25,956 nucleotides of DNA from a virus. The stretch lies in the IMG/VR virus record IMGVR_UViG_3300028044_000064, positions 1 to 25,956 of that record; one strand, given 5' to 3'. Position 1 is the stretch's first letter; every line of letters begins with the position of its first letter. Of the stretch, positions 22,816 through 25,956 are shown piece after piece. The notes beneath the pieces are model-generated. The model was not told the DNA's origin, did no database searches, and worked only from the letters and a program-made list of their open reading frames with translations. The translations under genes were made by a program, and so were the position numbers.

Positions 22816-23541
22816 CTCTTTTTTCATACCCATCATATTAAATACATAGGTAAGGGGTAGAGATCCTATTTTATCAGACTTAGTAAGATCATTATTGCAC
22901 AGGCCGTATATCATACGCTCCCAACTCCACTTACTTTCTTTCTTAGTATCCTCCTCCTCTTTCAGTTCCTCAGGTGTGAGATCTGCTTTCTCTTCTGCTG
23001 TTAGTTCGGGTAGCTCCTCACCTTGAAATAAATTTTGGTAGGTCTTTAGAAAATTATCTCTGAACTTTAGGAACTCACTGATGATACCATACACATCTGT
23101 AATAGGAAGGTCTAAGAACTTATCTGCTCTGATAGTACAGTCATATTCATAAGGCTCTATTATCTCCTCACCCCACTCATTAACTTTGCTTTGCCTGTAT
23201 AAGATACCACAGATGTTAGCTAGGTTAGTTATGTAGTTATTAGTGAAATAATAATCTAGATCTATGTACTCATACAAACAAAGTTTATTAAAGGGCTTAA
23301 CCTTCATACCTAGAAGCTCTGATTTATAATGGTTAGATGGTTGTGATAATGCCCATTTGCACTGGCTTACTATCTTTCGCATCTCATCTGCATCTATATC
23401 ATCTATCACTTCAGTAGACTCATTACAAATGATAGATAGTATCTCAGTATTATAGTAGTAGGATCCTTGTGATTTATCTATTTCAGATATCTCTAGAAAC
23501 TGCTCTACAGTTATCTCACTCCACTGCTTCGGTAGGTACAT
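22804..23541 (-). CDS. Putative tail assembly chaperone, second of a pair
   Basis: This 245-residue minus-strand protein starts MYLPKQWSEITVEQFLEISE, contains an acidic linker rich in Glu and Leu-Thr-Pro-Glu repeats (about 175-205), and ends KIGSLPLTYVFNMMGMKKEL. The 'LP..W.E.T.EQF..I..I' start and the 'W..MIYGLCNNDLTK...I..LPLTYVF' ending fit proteins I associate with tail assembly chaperones of Bacteroidota phages. Its N-terminus also resembles that of the gene upstream on the same strand, so the two are probably paralogues. It starts 26 bases before the upstream gene ends. Convergent with the plus-strand gene at 22363. Confidence 0.5.
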   Translation of the reverse strand: MYLPKQWSEITVEQFLEISEIDKSQGSYYYNTEILSIICNESTEVIDDIDADEMRKIVSQCKWALSQPSNHYKSELLGMKVKPFNKLCLYEYIDLDYYFTNNYITNLANICGILYRQSKVNEWGEEIIEPYEYDCTIRADKFLDLPITDVYGIISEFLKFRDNFLKTYQNLFQGEELPELTAEEKADLTPEELKEEEDTKKESKWSWERMIYGLCNNDLTKSDKIGSLPLTYVFNMMGMKKELDI

Positions 23542-24058
23542 TCTCCACTTGGTTTTTTATCTTGTTAGCAACAAACATAATGTAAGGGATGCATATCTCA
23601 GCTTTCAACTTTCTAATGTGCTTAGACTTTAGTTTTAAGTGAGCCTCAGAGTAGTGCTCTGCTTTGGTAAGGTGATCTGCTTTAAACATTACAGCCATCA
23701 TATCTGATATATATCCCTTCTGTTTGTGGATGGCAATCTTTTCAATCAACTTTGTTTCACGTACTGTTAGCTTAAGCTCTGCAGTATATGTAAAGCCATC
23801 TAGCTCTAGTGTACCTATAGGCTCAGTGTTATTTGTAAGATTAGGTGTAGTATTAAACTCTTTAACAATATCAATAAAATCTGCAATATCAAAGTCAAAG
23901 AACTCACTTTCAGGAATACCTAAATACTCAAAGATTTGTAGATGCCTATCCACAGGATCCAGCTCTTTATTATTGTTAATATCTGTAATTGCTTCAAACT
24001 GCTCAATAGTCAGCTCTTCAATTCTGTTAGGGATCTCCCTTCCTAAAATAGTTACCAT
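23516..24058 (-). CDS. Putative tail assembly chaperone, first of a pair
   Basis: This 180-residue minus-strand protein begins MVTILGREIPNRIEELTIEQ and is acidic in its first half; the second half is helical and basic (KADHLTKAEHYSEAHLKLKS). The segment IPNRIEELTIEQFEAITDI parallels LPKQWSEITVEQFLEISEI of the gene that follows. Near its end, codons AUA-AAA-AAC give the slippery heptamer A AAA AAC (23558-23552). A TATATTTG box ends 14 bases before its ATG on the minus strand, suggesting its own promoter. Tail-chaperone function is inferred from these features and from the neighbourhood of tail genes. Confidence 0.48.
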   Translation of the reverse strand: MVTILGREIPNRIEELTIEQFEAITDINNNKELDPVDRHLQIFEYLGIPESEFFDFDIADFIDIVKEFNTTPNLTNNTEPIGTLELDGFTYTAELKLTVRETKLIEKIAIHKQKGYISDMMAVMFKADHLTKAEHYSEAHLKLKSKHIRKLKAEICIPYIMFVANKIKNQVENVPTEAVE

Positions 24059-24072
24059 AGTTAATTTTTTTA

Positions 24073-24107
24073 CAAATATATGAATAATTATAATATAGGT
24101 ATGGCAA
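24073..24107 (-). promoter_or_regulatory. Minus-strand promoter for the 22804-24058 gene pair
   Basis: On the minus strand TATATTTG lies at 24080-24073, followed 14 bases later by the ATG at 24058. A TTG (24107-24105) stands 24 bases upstream of the box, one base beyond the usual 17-23 range. The leader ends AAAAAAATTAACTATG, like the leaders of other first genes here. The box overlaps the start region of the divergent protease gene. Confidence 0.55.
24089..24102 (+). promoter_or_regulatory. Second copy of the 14-mer TATAATATAGGTAT
   Basis: Identical to 21714-21727. Here its last two bases form the beginning of the ATG at 24101, which supports that ATG as the start of the protease gene. It lies in the 42-base divergent region with the minus-strand promoter. 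Confidence 0.45.
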
Positions 24108-25051
24108 AAGATAATTTACCTGTATACAAAATTACTATTGATCCTGAATACTCTGAAAATGGGGAGGACTTAGGTATAGAACAAATAGCTTTTACATCCA
24201 CTCCTGCTATCAAAGTAATGGGTATGGCTTTCAATAGCCAGGTTAAGCCTATGATATTTACAGATGATATTAAGTATCGCATAGTAGCACCTGCTTTAAT
24301 CCCAATGGAGATATATAGAAAGGATGATGAGGATGGTAAAGAGTACTATGTTAAGTTTACAATAGAAGAGATAGAGAAAATTCATGCAAAGTTTATGCGT
24401 GATATGAGTAACAAGGATCTCTTTAACCTAGAGCATGATACTGATAAGACTGTACCTGCTTATGTATTGGAAGCATGGATAGTAGATACTCCCAAAGAGG
24501 ATAAAGCCTATTCTAGTTTTGGGATAGAGGTGCCTGAGGGGACTCTAATGGTTACAGCCCAGGTAACAGATAAAGAATACTATGCACAACTGGTAGCAGA
24601 TGGGCAGGTAGGTTTCAGCATAGAAGGATATCTAGGTATGAAGCTCAAAGAACAGCAACAACTTAAACTAAATAATATGAATAAATTACCTGATGGTGAA
24701 CACTTAATTGACGGCAAAATCTACGTTGTAGTTGATGGTGAGATCACTGAAATTAGAGAAGAAGAAGTAGTAGTAGAAGAGGAGGCAATGTCTGATACAG
24801 TAGTAGAAGAGGAGGAAGTAGTAGAAGAGGAAACTATGGCTGTAGATCCTGCTATGGATGCTGAGGCAATACTAGAAATAGTACGCCCATTAATTACAGA
24901 ACAAGTGGATGCTCTTGTGGCTATGATAGCTGATTTAAAAAATCAATTAGAAGAGTCTTTAGTAGTAGAAACAGAAGAGGAGTTAGAAGAGGCTGTAAAG
25001 ATGAGTGTACAGCAAAAATTAAGTTCATTTAATAAATTTAACAACCAATAA
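24101..25051 (+). CDS. Prohead protease (XkdF-like) with scaffold-like C-terminus
   Basis: This protein of 316 residues (323 if the ATG at 24080 is used) has an N-terminal XkdF-like serine protease domain: IEQIAFTSTPAI near the start, then NLEHD (catalytic His), AWIVDTPKEDKAYSSFG, PEGTLMVTAQVTD and GFSIEG (catalytic Ser). Such proteases cleave scaffold and capsid N-termini during head maturation. The C-terminal third is very acidic (Glu/Val repeats) and then a coiled coil (ILEIVRPLITEQVDALVAMI), typical of scaffolding domains, so protease and scaffold appear fused. I prefer the ATG at 24101 because it follows the shared 14-mer. The capsid gene starts 15 bases downstream. Confidence 0.82.
   Translation: MAKDNLPVYKITIDPEYSENGEDLGIEQIAFTSTPAIKVMGMAFNSQVKPMIFTDDIKYRIVAPALIPMEIYRKDDEDGKEYYVKFTIEEIEKIHAKFMRDMSNKDLFNLEHDTDKTVPAYVLEAWIVDTPKEDKAYSSFGIEVPEGTLMVTAQVTDKEYYAQLVADGQVGFSIEGYLGMKLKEQQQLKLNNMNKLPDGEHLIDGKIYVVVDGEITEIREEEVVVEEEAMSDTVVEEEEVVEEETMAVDPAMDAEAILEIVRPLITEQVDALVAMIADLKNQLEESLVVETEEELEEAVKMSVQQKLSSFNKFNNQ
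24770..24831. repeat. Glu/Val-coding direct repeats in the protease-scaffold gene
   Basis: GTAGTAGAAGAGGAGG occurs at 24770-24785 and 24800-24815, with a 14-base match at 24818-24831. They encode the acidic VVEEE linker between protease and scaffold. The tract could expand or contract in frame-dependent steps. Confidence 0.75.
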
Positions 25052-25066
25052 AAACAAACAAACAAA

Positions 25067-25956
25067 ATGAGAAAATTAAGATTTGATTTAAACATTGATG
25101 CTTCTGCACTATTAGCACCAAACGCTGATGCGTTCTACGCACAGGCTTATCTTTCAGGTAGTGAAATTCCTGATAACTTCCGTACTTTACCTGGCATTAA
25201 GTACAAAACTAAAATTGGTACAGTTACTTTTGGTACAGGCTTATTAGCTACATCCCCTTGTAACTTCCCTAACCTTAACACTGATGACTTAAGCTCTCAT
25301 GAAGTAGACGTATGTGCTCTTTCTGCTATGGCTCAAGTTTGTCAATTTGACTTAGAGCAGTCTTTTGTTTCTTTGCAAATGGCAGCAGGATCTAATGGTG
25401 ATTTCACAGTAGCATCTTTCTTTAGCTTCTACTGGTCTGAGATGGCTAACGCTATTGCAGGACAAATTGAGTCTTTAAGATGGCAAGGTGATACCTTATC
25501 TCCAAACCCACAACTTGCTTTGTGTGATGGTTATGAGAAAGGATTAGCTGCAGCTTTACCTCCTCTAGTTCCTGTCCCAGGTGTTAATTACGTTATCAAT
25601 GGTGGTACAGGTGCTATCACTACGTTTACAGGTGTAGCTGGATTAGGTGCTAAATTAGCAACTGCTTTTGCTTTTGTTCCTGCAGCTATTGCTTCCCGTA
25701 CTGCTGACTTGCGTATCTACATGCCTACTCAATTGGTTAATATCTACCGATTAGGTGTAGCTTCAGGTAACACTAATGCATACATCACTCAAGATTTGGC
25801 TTTGACTTACTTAGGTATCAAAATAGTTCTTTGTCCAGGGATGTCAAATGATACTTTTGTAATTACTTTGAAAGATAACCTTATCTATGCTTTTGATGGT
25901 GAGGGTGACTCTTCAGACTTACGTGCTGTGAACTTAGCAGATACTGTTGCTGAGCC
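25067..25956 (+). CDS. Major capsid protein, N-terminal part (cut by window edge)
   Basis: An open frame of 296 codons runs from ATG at 25067 off the right edge. It begins MRKLRFDLNIDASALLAPNA and contains CALSAMAQVCQFDLEQSFVS, SFYWSEMANAIAGQIESLRW and LRIYMPTQLVNIYRLGVAS, a pattern of the major capsid proteins of Bacteroidota phages. Position right after the protease-scaffold gene is the standard one. The leader AAAACAAACAAACAAAATG is A-rich. Codon use differs from the rest: more CGT for arginine and more CpG than in the early genes, as expected for a highly expressed gene. Confidence 0.82.
   Translation, partial: MRKLRFDLNIDASALLAPNADAFYAQAYLSGSEIPDNFRTLPGIKYKTKIGTVTFGTGLLATSPCNFPNLNTDDLSSHEVDVCALSAMAQVCQFDLEQSFVSLQMAAGSNGDFTVASFFSFYWSEMANAIAGQIESLRWQGDTLSPNPQLALCDGYEKGLAAALPPLVPVPGVNYVINGGTGAITTFTGVAGLGAKLATAFAFVPAAIASRTADLRIYMPTQLVNIYRLGVASGNTNAYITQDLALTYLGIKIVLCPGMSNDTFVITLKDNLIYAFDGEGDSSDLRAVNLADTVAE

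Noticed and set aside
22781-22824. Terminator at the convergent junction (hairpin CAGGA/TCCTG and T6 run)
   Set aside because: The 5-bp stem lies more than 20 bases from the T-run, so it does not form an intrinsic terminator.
23552-23558. Classical -1 frameshift joining the two minus-strand genes at A AAA AAC
   Set aside because: The -1 frame reaches a stop after about 14 codons and does not enter the second gene; only +1 or -2 would, so the standard mechanism is not supported.
1-25956. CRISPR array, tRNA genes or diversity-generating retroelement
   Set aside because: I found no regularly spaced long repeats, no cloverleaf-like sequence and no reverse transcriptase or template/variable repeat pair.

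Overview
The window looks like most of the genome of a tailed, siphovirus-like dsDNA phage of a Bacteroidota host, most likely Flavobacteriia. The evidence is AT-rich DNA, start codons without Shine-Dalgarno sequences, promoter-like boxes of the Bacteroidota type (TTG, a gap, then TAnnTTTG), and many small proteins of kinds known from Flavobacterium phages. I see no rRNA, tRNA, CRISPR array, insertion sequence, integrase or recognisable repressor. Host and lifestyle are inferred.

Layout. Bases 1-3319 hold the end of a late module: a portal C-terminus cut by the window edge, a head-tail connector, then a lysis cassette (holin, zinc amidase, a protein with the architecture of a one-piece spanin) and a metallophosphoesterase. 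A strong intrinsic terminator follows at 3357-3400. Bases 3401-3667 carry operator-like repeats and a promoter. Bases 3668-5986 are a tightly packed run of small early genes, including an HNH-like protein and a protein with a DnaA domain IV-like helix-turn-helix. Bases 5987-6219 contain 11-bp iteron-like repeats in front of a large VirE-N/primase-helicase gene (6220-8544). Recombination and DNA-handling genes follow: a VRR-NUC nuclease, an ERF annealing protein, a YqaJ-like exonuclease, and a small protein ending in an SSB-like acidic tail.

A sigma-like factor (11949-12491) comes shortly before the small and large terminase genes. Bases 14418-22815 hold tail genes: an unnamed structural protein, a hub/fibre protein, the tape measure, a tail completion protein and two further probable structural proteins. 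Two related genes at 22804-24058 lie on the minus strand and meet the plus-strand genes tail to tail; they may be tail assembly chaperones. After them, on the plus strand, come an XkdF-like prohead protease with a scaffold-like tail and the major capsid protein, which runs off the right edge.

The genes are densely packed. Eleven junctions are ATGA overlaps and several more are TAATG, so translation is probably coupled. The portal end at the left edge and the capsid start at the right edge suggest that the window is a circularly permuted or nearly complete genome lacking only the segment between capsid and portal. The items most worth checking are the iteron/DnaA-like/primase cluster, the minus-strand gene pair with its slippery A-run, the one-piece spanin, the 14-bp element repeated before two late genes, and the strong depletion of CpG with excess of CTGCAG.
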